Below are positions 41,762 through 50,638 of a DNA stretch of 64,000 nt, piece by piece. The translations under genes and the position numbers were made by a program. Within the stretch, counting starts at the first letter, position 1. Each line of letters opens with the position of its first letter. The DNA comes from an uncultured Verrucomicrobiota bacterium (lineage in GTDB: Bacteria > Verrucomicrobiota > Kiritimatiellia > RFP12 > UBA1067): NCBI GenBank assembly GCA_947305585.1, contig CAMZDY010000001.1, positions 1-64,000 on the forward strand, given 5' to 3'. A model generated the notes under the pieces. The model worked only from the letters and a program-made list of their open reading frames with translations. It had not been told where the DNA came from and searched no databases.

Positions 41762-42952
41762 CTACGCCCTGATCCTCCCCACCACGATCGTCGGCACGTC
41801 ATCCGTCACCGCGTACGGATCCGCGTAGTAGTATTCCACCGTCTCGCGCCGGTCGCCGGACAGCGCCACCGCGTACTTCGGCCCCATCTCGTGGTACACC
41901 GTGTCGATACACAGCTTCCGCAACTCGTACACGCCCTTGCCCCACTCCTCCGGACTAAGCCCGCACTCCCGCCGCAGCAGATAGTTCAGCTCGTCGTGCA
42001 CGTACCGCCCGGCCGGAATGAACACCTCGCCCTTCTCGCACATGTTCGGCTTGTACTTGAGCATCAGTTCCTGAATCGCCGGGGCGAATTTCCACCGCAC
42101 CACCCGGCCGCTCGATCCTTCCGTCTTGTGCGGCGTGTACACCAGCCACATCGCCCCGTCCTTCATTACGAAGTTCTCGCCCGTCAGCCGGATCACGTCG
42201 TTCGGCCGCATCGCAAACTGGTACACCATCGTCGCGAACGCGAACAGCCGCTGGTTCCTTTCCTCCTGGAGCCCGGTATACCACATGTCAATCTTGTCCT
42301 TCAGCTCTTGCCCCAGCCGCACATAACGCCGCGACTTCGCCGTCCCGCCCAGATCCGGCATCTCCGGCCGCACCACCTTGATTCCCATGTCCTCGTAGTA
42401 TTCGTCCGTCCACTTCGCCGTCAGCCGCTGCAGCGCCGCGAGATACGTCTTGACCGTATCTCCCGCCACGCCCCGCGCCTGCAGCCGGTCCAGCACTCCC
42501 CTCAGCGTTCTCCGGTGCATGAGCTTGCGCACGCTGTCGTTTTCGCTCAACCCCGCCGCCACCATCACGTTCCGCGTCCCCAGCTGCGCCGACCGCACGC
42601 TCTTCAGACTCGGCTTCTCCTTCCCGATCCGCTTCCACCGCCTCTCCACGATCTGGTCGTACGCCGCCATCATCTCGCCGATCGTCGGCACCTTCTTCTG
42701 CCCCTCGTTCTCGTCCCCGCCTAACTCCTGCTGCATCTCGTTGTACCAGCTCAAGTACTCCGCCTCCAGGATCGGCGTCGGCCGCAAACTCCGCGTCCCC
42801 GCTTTCCATCCCTTGACCGCGATCTCCGGATCGAGCTCGCACGTCTTGCTCACCCGCTCCCCGTTTATCATAGCCTGGAAGCGAATGCTCGCCTTGCCGC
42901 CACTGCCCAGCCGAAGCGTCACCCCCGGCCGAAGCGTCACATAGTTTTTCAT
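41762..42952 (-). CDS. int: tyrosine-recombinase integrase
   Basis: 396 residues from MKNYVT, chosen because AAGGAG lies 7 nt upstream; a longer reading from 43027 would include the arm repeats. The catalytic half shows the first Arg in FAMRPNDVIRLT, a Lys in HKTEGSSGR, LRK within VYELRKLCIDTVYHEMG (Tyr where His is usual), GDRRE where the GH box is usual, and the terminal Tyr in EYYYADP. The substitutions suggest a divergent family. It should recombine the phage site with the tRNA-Arg 5' end. It lies next to attR with its own promoter. Confidence 0.88.
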   Translation of the reverse strand: MKNYVTLRPGVTLRLGSGGKASIRFQAMINGERVSKTCELDPEIAVKGWKAGTRSLRPTPILEAEYLSWYNEMQQELGGDENEGQKKVPTIGEMMAAYDQIVERRWKRIGKEKPSLKSVRSAQLGTRNVMVAAGLSENDSVRKLMHRRTLRGVLDRLQARGVAGDTVKTYLAALQRLTAKWTDEYYEDMGIKVVRPEMPDLGGTAKSRRYVRLGQELKDKIDMWYTGLQEERNQRLFAFATMVYQFAMRPNDVIRLTGENFVMKDGAMWLVYTPHKTEGSSGRVVRWKFAPAIQELMLKYKPNMCEKGEVFIPAGRYVHDELNYLLRRECGLSPEEWGKGVYELRKLCIDTVYHEMGPKYAVALSGDRRETVEYYYADPYAVTDDVPTIVVGRIRA

Positions 42953-42986
42953 CTCGTTTCTCCTTGGTAGGTTAAGCACCACCTCG

Positions 42987-43061
42987 TTGGGTAATCGTTG
43001 GGTAATTTTGGGTAATTCTACCCCCATTTCCCGACATTTGCCGACACCTTCTTTGGGTAAT
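42987..43061. promoter_or_regulatory. arm-type GGGTAAT repeats near right att
   Basis: GGGTAAT at 42989-42995, 43000-43006, 43010-43016 and 43055-43061. The first pair has the 11-bp spacing seen near the left att, with 19 of 20 positions shared. Likely binding sites for the integrase or its partner and perhaps for autorepression of int. Confidence 0.6.
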
Positions 43062-43070
43062 GCTACTTAT

Positions 43071-43100
43071 ACTATATCATTTCCTACCGTAAAATGTCAA
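43071..43100 (-). promoter_or_regulatory. integrase promoter
   Basis: TTGACA (43095-43100), 18 bp, TATAGT (43071-43076) on the minus strand. The spacer ACGGTAGGAAATGA resembles the GGCAGGAAATGA box of the late promoters. Confidence 0.65.
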
Positions 43101-43146
43101 CCCCCAATCATATTTTATTTTTCCCACATGTTCCCCACCCCATCCC

Positions 43147-43167
43147 GTCCAGATGAGCTACAGGCCC
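43147..43167. repeat. attachment-site core, right copy
   Basis: Exact 21-bp repeat of 33-53, here joined to phage sequence on its left. It is a fragment equal to the first 21 nt of the tRNA-Arg gene, left behind on the other side of the prophage. Confidence 0.9.
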
Positions 43168-43188
43168 TTAATTGCCGTTCGGATGTAT

Positions 43189-43218
43189 ATTATATCATAA
43201 TCCGCGCCGAAAAGTCAA
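43189..43218 (-). promoter_or_regulatory. orphaned native promoter of tRNA-Arg
   Basis: On the minus strand TTGACT (43213-43218), 18 bp and TATAAT (43189-43194) point into the att fragment about 15 nt downstream of the predicted start. With the tRNA gene now 43 kb away, this promoter only reads into the attR fragment and the integrase leader region. Confidence 0.75.
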
Positions 43219-43239
43219 GCCTTTTTCTGACTAATTTCG

Positions 43240-45534
43240 TCACGGATCCAGATAGAAGCGCCAAGCGCGAATACGGCCAGACTTGCTGTCTTGGCGGGGG
43301 GTATAGCGGAAGCCAGCCACCTCCACCTCGGCACCCATGTCGATGACCAGCCAGTGCGGAGGCTTGGGCAGAGCCTTGCTCCAACGCGAATGGTAGAAAT
43401 TGCTGATCTGGCCGTCGATGGCATTTTCGGCCGCACCATCCTCGAGCCCATCCTCCTCGCTGGACACGGAAACGAAATCCCACGAATCATGCGGCACGCT
43501 GCGGCCCTTGGAATCCAGAATCTCGAACTCGGCCACCGCCGCCACGTTCTTGCCGCTCCAGTCGCTATCCATCACGAATGCGAAGCGCCGCGCTTTCTTG
43601 GGGCTTGCCAAACGAACGTCGCGCGCATCGGAGGAATCCGGGAATTCGCCCTTGAGCTCTGGCGTGGCAGGCGGCGTAAACGGCTGCGACTCGCGCTTGG
43701 CGGCCACGATGAAATCGCAATCCGGGTGCATTTCGTCGAGGACGGGTTTATCCACGAAAGTAAGTCCCTCCGTCGGCACATTGCCCGCAAAGTCGAACAC
43801 CACGAACTCGTTTTCACCCTGTTTGAGCCAACACCCGGGCACAAACATCGTCTGGGTGGGGCCGATGCCCCAGAAACGGCCGAGACCCTGTCCATTAACC
43901 CACACGAATCCCTTCTGCCAACCGCGCACGAGGAGCCAGGTGTCGGCGGTCGAGGGAAAGTCCACCTTGAAACGTTTGAAAAGACAGGGCTCGTTCTTCA
44001 ATGTGGACGAATAGACGATGGAATCAAGGAATTCCCGGGTGGCCGGGGCGGGATAGGCGTTCCAACCTTTGACTGGGGCACCATCGAGCGTGACCGGCGG
44101 CAGGAGCCCCTTCTCGGCATGGTTGATAGCCGTACCGAAGTGATAGCGACCCATGTTGCACACGACTATCGAGAGCATCTTGGTGCCGACCGGAATCTTG
44201 ACTCCGCGATTGGCGAATCGCCGGCTCAAAAAGCCCACGTGCTTGCCATCCGCGAAGACCGCCGCCTGGTCGCGCAGGTTGGGCGTTTTGAGGATGCCGC
44301 CCTTGCCGTCCAGCTTGGCGGCGTAGACCATCGCGCCGTAGCCGAGCCCCAGCATCTCCACGGGCAACGGATCTTCCATGAGTTCGCGGTTGGCGGGCCG
44401 GGGGCTCCGGGGCGCGCCGATTTCCGCCTTGGCGGAGCTCTTTAGCGCCTGCACGGGCAAAGGACCGGGAACGGACGGCAATCCAGCCAATTCGGCAGGC
44501 GTCATGTACTTCTTCATGAGCTCCCGGAGCGCAAAAAACTTGGGCGTGGCGCCGCCCTGCTCGTCGATGGGCGCTTCGTAGTCGTAGCTGGAGGTAATGG
44601 GGGCAAAAGGCGAGTTCTGTCCCGCCCAAACGTCAAAACTGGTGCCGCCATGCGCCATGTAGAGCGAGAAGGACCCGCCTACCGACAGCATGTAGTCGAT
44701 GTCGTCGATCATCTTCTGAACGGGTTTGGTGTGGTGGCGCTGTCCCCAAGTATCGTACCAGGCGGGATAATATTCGCCGCACATCAAAGGTCCGCGCGGT
44801 TGCACTGCGCGAAGTTTCTCGAAGGCATTCGTGGGGTTGGTGCCGAAATTGACCACCTTGACCGTTTCGGGAATGACACCTTTGGTGAGATGATAGGCGG
44901 GGTTGCAGGTGAAGATCGGCACCTCGAACCCGGCTTCGCGCAGCACTTTGTAGATGGCGCGGATATATTCGCCGTCATTGCCGAAGAATCCGTACTCGTT
45001 CTCGTCCTGCACCATCAGGATGGGACCGCCGCGCGTAACCTGAAGATCCTTGAGCTCGTCCGCCACGCGGGTCAGATATTCCTTGACCGGCCCCATGAAA
45101 GCGGGATCGCGCGTACGCAGCTTCACTTTGTCCGCACCTTTGTCGAGAAGCCACCAGGGGAAACCGCCGAACTCCCATTCGGCGCAAGCGTAGGGGCCGG
45201 GACGGAGAATCACCCAAAGTCCTTCTTCTTGGGCCAGGCGACAGAACTCGGCCACGTCACGATTGCCGGAAAAGTCGAACCGGCCGCGCTCGGGCTGATG
45301 GTAATTCCAGAAAAGATACGCGCAGACGGTATTTAGACCCATCGCCTTGCACATCTGGAGGCGCTGCCGCCAATATGGACGCGGCACGCGGGCGAAATGC
45401 ATCTCTCCGCAACGGATCTGGAACATCTCGCCGTCGAGAATGAATGCGTCGCGTTCGGACGAAACCTCGAACGTGTGTTTGACGGGGGCGATAGCGGAAG
45501 CGAAAACAATAGCGGACATGGCGATCAGGTTCAT
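43240..45534 (-). CDS. secreted GH35 beta-galactosidase
   Basis: 764 residues with a signal peptide (LIAMSAIVFASAIA). The GH35 barrel carries RGGPILMVQDENEYG (catalytic acid Glu, about 168-181) and MCGEYYPAWYDTWG (nucleophile Glu near 253). A jelly-roll region follows and a discoidin-like C-terminal segment begins near residue 650 (RFAFVMDSDWSGKNV). The protein ends at GRIRAWRFYLDP, a little before a full discoidin fold usually ends, so the tail may be shortened. It should remove terminal beta-galactose from polysaccharides outside the cell. It is the host gene that borders the phage. Confidence 0.85.
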   Translation of the reverse strand: MNLIAMSAIVFASAIAPVKHTFEVSSERDAFILDGEMFQIRCGEMHFARVPRPYWRQRLQMCKAMGLNTVCAYLFWNYHQPERGRFDFSGNRDVAEFCRLAQEEGLWVILRPGPYACAEWEFGGFPWWLLDKGADKVKLRTRDPAFMGPVKEYLTRVADELKDLQVTRGGPILMVQDENEYGFFGNDGEYIRAIYKVLREAGFEVPIFTCNPAYHLTKGVIPETVKVVNFGTNPTNAFEKLRAVQPRGPLMCGEYYPAWYDTWGQRHHTKPVQKMIDDIDYMLSVGGSFSLYMAHGGTSFDVWAGQNSPFAPITSSYDYEAPIDEQGGATPKFFALRELMKKYMTPAELAGLPSVPGPLPVQALKSSAKAEIGAPRSPRPANRELMEDPLPVEMLGLGYGAMVYAAKLDGKGGILKTPNLRDQAAVFADGKHVGFLSRRFANRGVKIPVGTKMLSIVVCNMGRYHFGTAINHAEKGLLPPVTLDGAPVKGWNAYPAPATREFLDSIVYSSTLKNEPCLFKRFKVDFPSTADTWLLVRGWQKGFVWVNGQGLGRFWGIGPTQTMFVPGCWLKQGENEFVVFDFAGNVPTEGLTFVDKPVLDEMHPDCDFIVAAKRESQPFTPPATPELKGEFPDSSDARDVRLASPKKARRFAFVMDSDWSGKNVAAVAEFEILDSKGRSVPHDSWDFVSVSSEEDGLEDGAAENAIDGQISNFYHSRWSKALPKPPHWLVIDMGAEVEVAGFRYTPRQDSKSGRIRAWRFYLDP

Positions 45535-45559
45535 GCGGTACTCCTCTTTCTGGTTCGGT

Positions 45560-46258
45560 TCAAAGAAATCTGGCGATCAGCGCGATAAGCGCGGTGTCGG
45601 TGCGGAGAATCCGGGGGCCGAGCGAATAGCGCAAAAAGCCAGCCGCCTCCAACGCCTCCACCTCCCCTTCCGTCCAGCCGCCTTCGGGGCCTATCGCGAA
45701 AACGACATTCGCACCGGAATTACGCGGAGGAAGCGGCGCTGGATTTCCATAGGGATGGGCCACGAGTTTGAGACCGTCCATCCGCTCCAGCTTCGGCAAC
45801 AGGCGACGGAAACTGCGTTCAACCGAAATCGTCGGCAGAATGCTTGTGCCGGATTGCTGGAGCCCTTCGACAAGAAACGGCCGATAATTCTCCGGTTTCA
45901 AGATGGTGGCGCCCCAAAAATCCTTCTCCACCTTGTTGGCCCCAATAAGGAAAAGTCGACGCAACCCAAGCGCGGCAAGTTGAGGCAATATGCGCTTGAA
46001 CACACGGGGACGAGGTGGTGCAAGAACGAGATCGAACCATGGTTCCGGGCCGGAGTCGCCAGTCTCTACCGCCACCGCAACCTCGCCGTCTTCAATGGCA
46101 AGAATTTTGCCCGCACCGATTTTGCCGTCAATCACACCCACCTTGAGCACCTGTCCCGCCTCGCCATGCAACACCTCAAGAATATGCCGTGCGCGAGCGT
46201 CGTAGATTTTCGCCACGCCATCCTTGATTTCTTCCGGCTCGAACAAAATGCGGTTCAT
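45560..46258 (-). CDS. rsmE: 16S rRNA m3U1498 methyltransferase
   Basis: 232 residues, standard length. The SPOUT domain end shows FAIGPEGGWTEGEVEAL and LGPRILRTDTA, the RsmE signature that forms the knot and S-adenosylmethionine site. An N-terminal PUA-like domain (ARHILEVLHGEAGQ) is present. The ATG overlaps the mutS stop (TGATG), so the two are co-expressed. It methylates U1498 of 16S rRNA at N3. Confidence 0.92.
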   Translation of the reverse strand: MNRILFEPEEIKDGVAKIYDARARHILEVLHGEAGQVLKVGVIDGKIGAGKILAIEDGEVAVAVETGDSGPEPWFDLVLAPPRPRVFKRILPQLAALGLRRLFLIGANKVEKDFWGATILKPENYRPFLVEGLQQSGTSILPTISVERSFRRLLPKLERMDGLKLVAHPYGNPAPLPPRNSGANVVFAIGPEGGWTEGEVEALEAAGFLRYSLGPRILRTDTALIALIARFL

Positions 46259-48621
46259 CAGAAAAACGTCATCTGCCCCGGCAGTTCCGAGAGTTTCCGG
46301 CGGGGACGGCGCACCACGCGCGACTGTCCCGACACGTCGATTTCGTTGGCCTCTAAGTTGGATAGAATCTCGCCGGCACGCGCCACCACCTCTTGCGGGA
46401 GCCCGGCCATCGCACCCACGTTAATGCCGAAGCTTTTCTCCGCCACGCCGGGAACGATCCGGCGGAGAAACACCACGCGACCCTGTTCTTCCTTTACGCG
46501 CACGGTGTAGTTCTTTATGCCGGGGAAAAGGTCGGTGAGATCGGTAAGCTCGTGATAATGGGTGGCAAAGAGCGTCTTGGCCTTGCTCTCGGTACGTCCG
46601 TAAAGATACTCCGCCACCGACCAGGCTATGGAAATGCCGTCGAACGTACTGGTGCCGCGCCCGATCTCGTCCAGCACGATAAGCGACTTTCGCGTGGCGT
46701 TGTTGAGGATATTGGCCGTTTCCTGCATCTCCACGAGGAACGTGGAGCGTCCGCGCGAAAGATCGTCCCCCGCGCCTATGCGGGTGAATACGCGATCCAA
46801 AACTCCGAGCCGCATGCAGGAAGCCGGCACGAAACTTCCAATCTGCGCCATGATGGCAATGGTGGCCACCTGACGGATGTAGGTGGACTTGCCGGCCATG
46901 TTGGGGCCGGTAATAAGCATGATCTGGTTGTCCGAACAATCGAGAAACGTGGAGTTCGGCACAAACGGTTCGGCATCGGGCAACTGCTCGATGATAGGAT
47001 GGCGACCGTCCTTGATCTCGAGAATGTCGCTTGAGTCGATCACTGGACGCACGTAACCGGCCGCGAGCGCGCGATCGGACAAACTCAAGATCGCATCCAG
47101 CTCGCCCAACTTCAAGGCCGTCTCCTGAATGGCGGCAGTGCGCAGATTCACGGAGTCCGCTATTTCCTTGTAAAGCTGCTGCTCAAGCGCAATGGCCTTG
47201 CCGGTGGCGCCCAGCACCTTTTCTTCGTATTCCCTCAATTCCGGCGTGACAAACCGCTCGCCCGTAATCAACGTCTGCCGGCGCTGATATTCCGGCGGCG
47301 CCAAATGGGCCAAGGACTTGGTGATCTCGATCACAAAACCGAAATTCTTGACATACTTCACCTTGAGCGACTTTATGCCGGTACGCTCCTGTTCCTTCGT
47401 CTGATATTCCGCGAGCCAGGAATGGCCGTCGCGGGCAATGGCGCGAAGTTCGTCCAGTTCGGCACTGTAGCCCGACGCGATAAACCCGCCTTCCGACAAC
47501 ATTACGGCGGGTTCGGGGGCGATGGCATGGTCTATGAGATCCACAATGCCGGGCTCTCCGGTCAAAACATCGCCAACAAGCGGATTTATTGCGGGAATCG
47601 GCCGGAGCGACTCCGCCAACGCCTTGAGGTCGCGAGGATTGGCGCGGCCCGCAGAAACCTTGGCTACAAGCCGGTCGAGATCGCGCACGCCGGAGAGAAG
47701 TTTGCGCAAAGTCCCCAGCGCCGCGCGGTCTCCCATAAAACGCTCTACCTTGTCCAGCCGGGCGTTGATGGCTTCCGGCAAGGCAAGAGGATGCAGGATC
47801 CAATTCCGGATCGTTCGCGCACCCATCGGAGTTTTGGTGGCGTCAAGTACGCCAAGAAGCGATGCCTCTTTCGCCACCTCGCCTCCCGGCACCAGCTGGA
47901 GATGGCGACAGGTGGAAGCATCCAACACCAGCGCGTCGGACGCTGATACTACCCGTATCTTGCGGATATGGGAGATGGAGTGATGAAGCGTAACACCTAC
48001 ATAATGGAGCAACGCCCCGGCCGCGCAAACGAGATCGGGATCTTCAAGACCGAATCCATCGAGACTTGCCACCTTAAAATGGCGCAACAACGTTTCCCTG
48101 GCCATGTCCAACGCGAAAGTCCAGGCGTTCTCTTCAGTCTTCGCCAGCGTCTCCATCGGCGAATAGCGCTCCACCGCACCGCCTTTCTCGCACAAAAATT
48201 CGCCGGTCGCGAGATCCAGGAGCGCAATGCCCGAACCATATACCGACGCTAAATAGTTGGAACGGGTTTCGTCCATGATACCGTCTTCGGTGACGGTACC
48301 GGGCGTGACGATGCGAGTCACTTCGCGCCGGACGAGCCCTTTGGCGAGTTTGGGATCCTCCACCTGGTCGCACAGGGCGGCCGTCTTGCCGGCGCGAATA
48401 AGTTTGGAAAGATATCCGTTGAGCGCATGATATGGCACACCGCACATTGGCATGTCGCCGCGGTGCGTGAGCGTAGCCCCCAGAATGGGCGAGGCCACAA
48501 TGGCATCCTCGCCAAACATTTCGTAGAAATCGCCCAACCGGAACATGACGATCGCACCCGGCGGAACTTCGCGCTTGATCGCGAAGTACTGGCGCATCAT
48601 TGGGGTGAGCTCGGCCGCCAT
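46258..48621 (-). CDS. mutS: DNA mismatch repair protein MutS
   Basis: 787 residues, slightly short for MutS1. The N-terminal mismatch-recognition domain begins MMRQYFAIKREVPPGAIVMFRLGDFYEMFGEDA with the Phe-x-Glu-type motif. The ATPase has Walker A TGPNMAGKST at about 571-580, then DEIGRGTSTFDG and a later TLFATHYHEL. It scans for mismatches in dimer form and recruits MutL. It lies in the minus-strand operon between the Lpt permease and rsmE. Confidence 0.96.
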   Translation of the reverse strand: MAAELTPMMRQYFAIKREVPPGAIVMFRLGDFYEMFGEDAIVASPILGATLTHRGDMPMCGVPYHALNGYLSKLIRAGKTAALCDQVEDPKLAKGLVRREVTRIVTPGTVTEDGIMDETRSNYLASVYGSGIALLDLATGEFLCEKGGAVERYSPMETLAKTEENAWTFALDMARETLLRHFKVASLDGFGLEDPDLVCAAGALLHYVGVTLHHSISHIRKIRVVSASDALVLDASTCRHLQLVPGGEVAKEASLLGVLDATKTPMGARTIRNWILHPLALPEAINARLDKVERFMGDRAALGTLRKLLSGVRDLDRLVAKVSAGRANPRDLKALAESLRPIPAINPLVGDVLTGEPGIVDLIDHAIAPEPAVMLSEGGFIASGYSAELDELRAIARDGHSWLAEYQTKEQERTGIKSLKVKYVKNFGFVIEITKSLAHLAPPEYQRRQTLITGERFVTPELREYEEKVLGATGKAIALEQQLYKEIADSVNLRTAAIQETALKLGELDAILSLSDRALAAGYVRPVIDSSDILEIKDGRHPIIEQLPDAEPFVPNSTFLDCSDNQIMLITGPNMAGKSTYIRQVATIAIMAQIGSFVPASCMRLGVLDRVFTRIGAGDDLSRGRSTFLVEMQETANILNNATRKSLIVLDEIGRGTSTFDGISIAWSVAEYLYGRTESKAKTLFATHYHELTDLTDLFPGIKNYTVRVKEEQGRVVFLRRIVPGVAEKSFGINVGAMAGLPQEVVARAGEILSNLEANEIDVSGQSRVVRRPRRKLSELPGQMTFF

Positions 48622-48623
48622 CT

Positions 48624-49724
48624 TCAGCGATGCTTCCAGAATACGCGGATGCCGGCCACGAGGAAGATGAGATATGGCAACACGGCCGCCGGAACGGGCC
48701 AGAGGAGACCCAAACTGGCAAGCACCATCCCTCCAATTACGATGCCGTAGAAAAGGAAGTACATGCCAAGCGCCCCCAAGATGCCCTTAAACACGCTCTG
48801 ACGTCCTGACGCCACCCCGGCGGGAATGGCGATAAGCACGATAAGTACGCAGGCCCATGGCGCCAGAATACGCGAACAGATGTCGTACATGTACTGGTCG
48901 CGCTGGGGCCCGGCGATATCCTTGCGGGTCTGGAGAAAATGGAGCATGTCGCGAATTGAATTGTAGGCCCAGGCGCGGTTCTGCAGGATAAAATCCATCG
49001 GACGCTCGGTAAACTGAGGGAAATTGCGGTATGGAAGCGCGTCCAATTCCGGGGTTGGAGTGGCTATTTCCGAACCGGCAGCGTCGTAATGCTGAACCTT
49101 CGCGTTGGTGAACCACCACTGTCCGTCCAGATACTCCGCCTTTTCGGCCGTAACCGTCATCAGCCGGGTGCCGCCCAACGGACGGTCAACCGCCACTTTG
49201 ACGTCTTTCAGGATGTAGCCGTCGTCATCGCCGAAGGAGTCTACCGTCCAAGTGCGCGAATCGGCGGCATTGCGGAAGATGATGTTGTCTGAAGCCTTCA
49301 TCTCCGCTTGCACGAAACGGGCATTCTTGAATTGGACCGCCCATTGCGCGGTGGCGGGCACGAAACTCTCGTTCACCCAATAGACGAAGCCGGCCATAAG
49401 TGCCGCCACGAGCAACATCGGAAATGAAATAGACAGGAAACTGATGCCGTTGGCGCGCATGGCCACGAGCTCGGAATGGCGGCAGAACGACCACATGGTA
49501 TAGAGCGCCGCCAACATCAGCGCGGCCGGCGCAAGATAGTGGAAATAAGGCCCCAGATAGGCGAGGAAATACTTTACGAGCGTCCAGGCGTCGGCATCGG
49601 AAGCAATGATGCGGGAGAACGATCCAAACAGTTCGAAGAGAACATAGATCGAAATGAACCCAGTCAGACAGTAGAAAAGCGGAATCAGATATTCCCGCAA
49701 TATGTAACGGCTCAAGATTCGCAT
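48624..49724 (-). CDS. lptG: LPS-export permease of the LptF/LptG family
   Basis: 366 residues from MRILSRYILREYLIPLFYC. Six membrane segments in two blocks of three, flanking a soluble beta-jellyroll domain (about 130-250), is the YjgP/YjgQ layout. The N-terminal LSRYILREYL stretch is characteristic. The start overlaps the pyrD stop by 13 nt. With LptB it extracts lipopolysaccharide from the inner membrane; whether it is F or G cannot be settled from one gene. Confidence 0.85.
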   Translation of the reverse strand: MRILSRYILREYLIPLFYCLTGFISIYVLFELFGSFSRIIASDADAWTLVKYFLAYLGPYFHYLAPAALMLAALYTMWSFCRHSELVAMRANGISFLSISFPMLLVAALMAGFVYWVNESFVPATAQWAVQFKNARFVQAEMKASDNIIFRNAADSRTWTVDSFGDDDGYILKDVKVAVDRPLGGTRLMTVTAEKAEYLDGQWWFTNAKVQHYDAAGSEIATPTPELDALPYRNFPQFTERPMDFILQNRAWAYNSIRDMLHFLQTRKDIAGPQRDQYMYDICSRILAPWACVLIVLIAIPAGVASGRQSVFKGILGALGMYFLFYGIVIGGMVLASLGLLWPVPAAVLPYLIFLVAGIRVFWKHR

Positions 49725-50638
49725 AGCGCCCCCGTAAGTTCGCCGACCGATTCGAAACCGTGGCGTTCGCAATAGTCCAAGATACCGTCATAAACCTTGG
49801 CGGCGGTATCCGGCGCGGAGAAAGTGGCGGTACCTATAGCCACCGCACTCGCCCCGGCGAGAAGAAACTCGATTGCATCCTTGGCTTCGTAGACGCCACC
49901 CATCGCGAGAATGGGGAGTTTCGAAACCTTGTGCGCGTCGTATACCACCTTGACGGCCGCCGGATGCACGCAGCGTCCGCTCAATCCGCCGGTCCGGTTG
50001 CCCAGCACGGGAACGCGCTTTTCGATATCGATCACCATCGCCGGGATCGTATTGATGAGACTCAACGCGTCCGCCCCCGCATCTTCGCACGCCTTCACGT
50101 AGGGCGCAATGGAGGGAACGTTGGGCGCGAGTTTCACGACGAGCGGCAAACTGGTGGCGGCACGGACCTTGGAAACCACCGAAAAAAGCACCCTGGGGTC
50201 CTGACCGAAAGTATGTCCGCCCGCCTTGACGTTGGGACAGGAAACGTTCATCTCGAGGGCACCTATCTGCGGTTTGCCGGCGGCGGAAAGCGTTTCGGCC
50301 ACCTGGGCGTATTCGTCCTCCGATCCGCCCCAGATGTTGACGATGACCGGCGGCGCGTTCTTGACCAGGGAATAGAGCATCATATCGCGTTCAAGGAAGT
50401 GCTTCACCCCCATCCCCTGGAGCCCGATCGCGTTTACGAGCCCACCGGGCACTTCGGCGTGGCGCATCATGGCGTTCCCGGGCCAAGGCTCCATTCTCAC
50501 CCCTTTGGCGGTTACCGCGCCCAGTTTGGAGTAGTCCACGATGTCGCGGTACTCGTGTCCGTAGCCAAACGTGCCGGACGCGGTGGCCACCGGACTCCTC
50601 ATCGCAAGCCCGCCGAGATTGACAGCCATGTTCACCAT
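49712..50638 (-). CDS. pyrD: dihydroorotate dehydrogenase B, catalytic subunit
   Basis: 308 residues; the ATG at 50636-50638 has GGAGG 7 nt before it and overlaps the pyrK stop. TIM-barrel FMN enzyme with LVNAIGLQGMG, EMNVSCPNV (the catalytic Cys of class 1 enzymes) and MGGVYEAKDAIEFLLAGASAVAIGTA. Pairing with PyrK makes it the NAD-linked class 1B form. It oxidises dihydroorotate to orotate in pyrimidine synthesis. Confidence 0.92.
   Translation of the reverse strand: MVNMAVNLGGLAMRSPVATASGTFGYGHEYRDIVDYSKLGAVTAKGVRMEPWPGNAMMRHAEVPGGLVNAIGLQGMGVKHFLERDMMLYSLVKNAPPVIVNIWGGSEDEYAQVAETLSAAGKPQIGALEMNVSCPNVKAGGHTFGQDPRVLFSVVSKVRAATSLPLVVKLAPNVPSIAPYVKACEDAGADALSLINTIPAMVIDIEKRVPVLGNRTGGLSGRCVHPAAVKVVYDAHKVSKLPILAMGGVYEAKDAIEFLLAGASAVAIGTATFSAPDTAAKVYDGILDYCERHGFESVGELTGALCES

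Noticed and set aside
43240..43300. GH35 gene cut by phage insertion
   Set aside because: The stop codon lies 70 bp beyond the att repeat and before the tRNA promoter, so the short C-terminus is not caused by this insertion.
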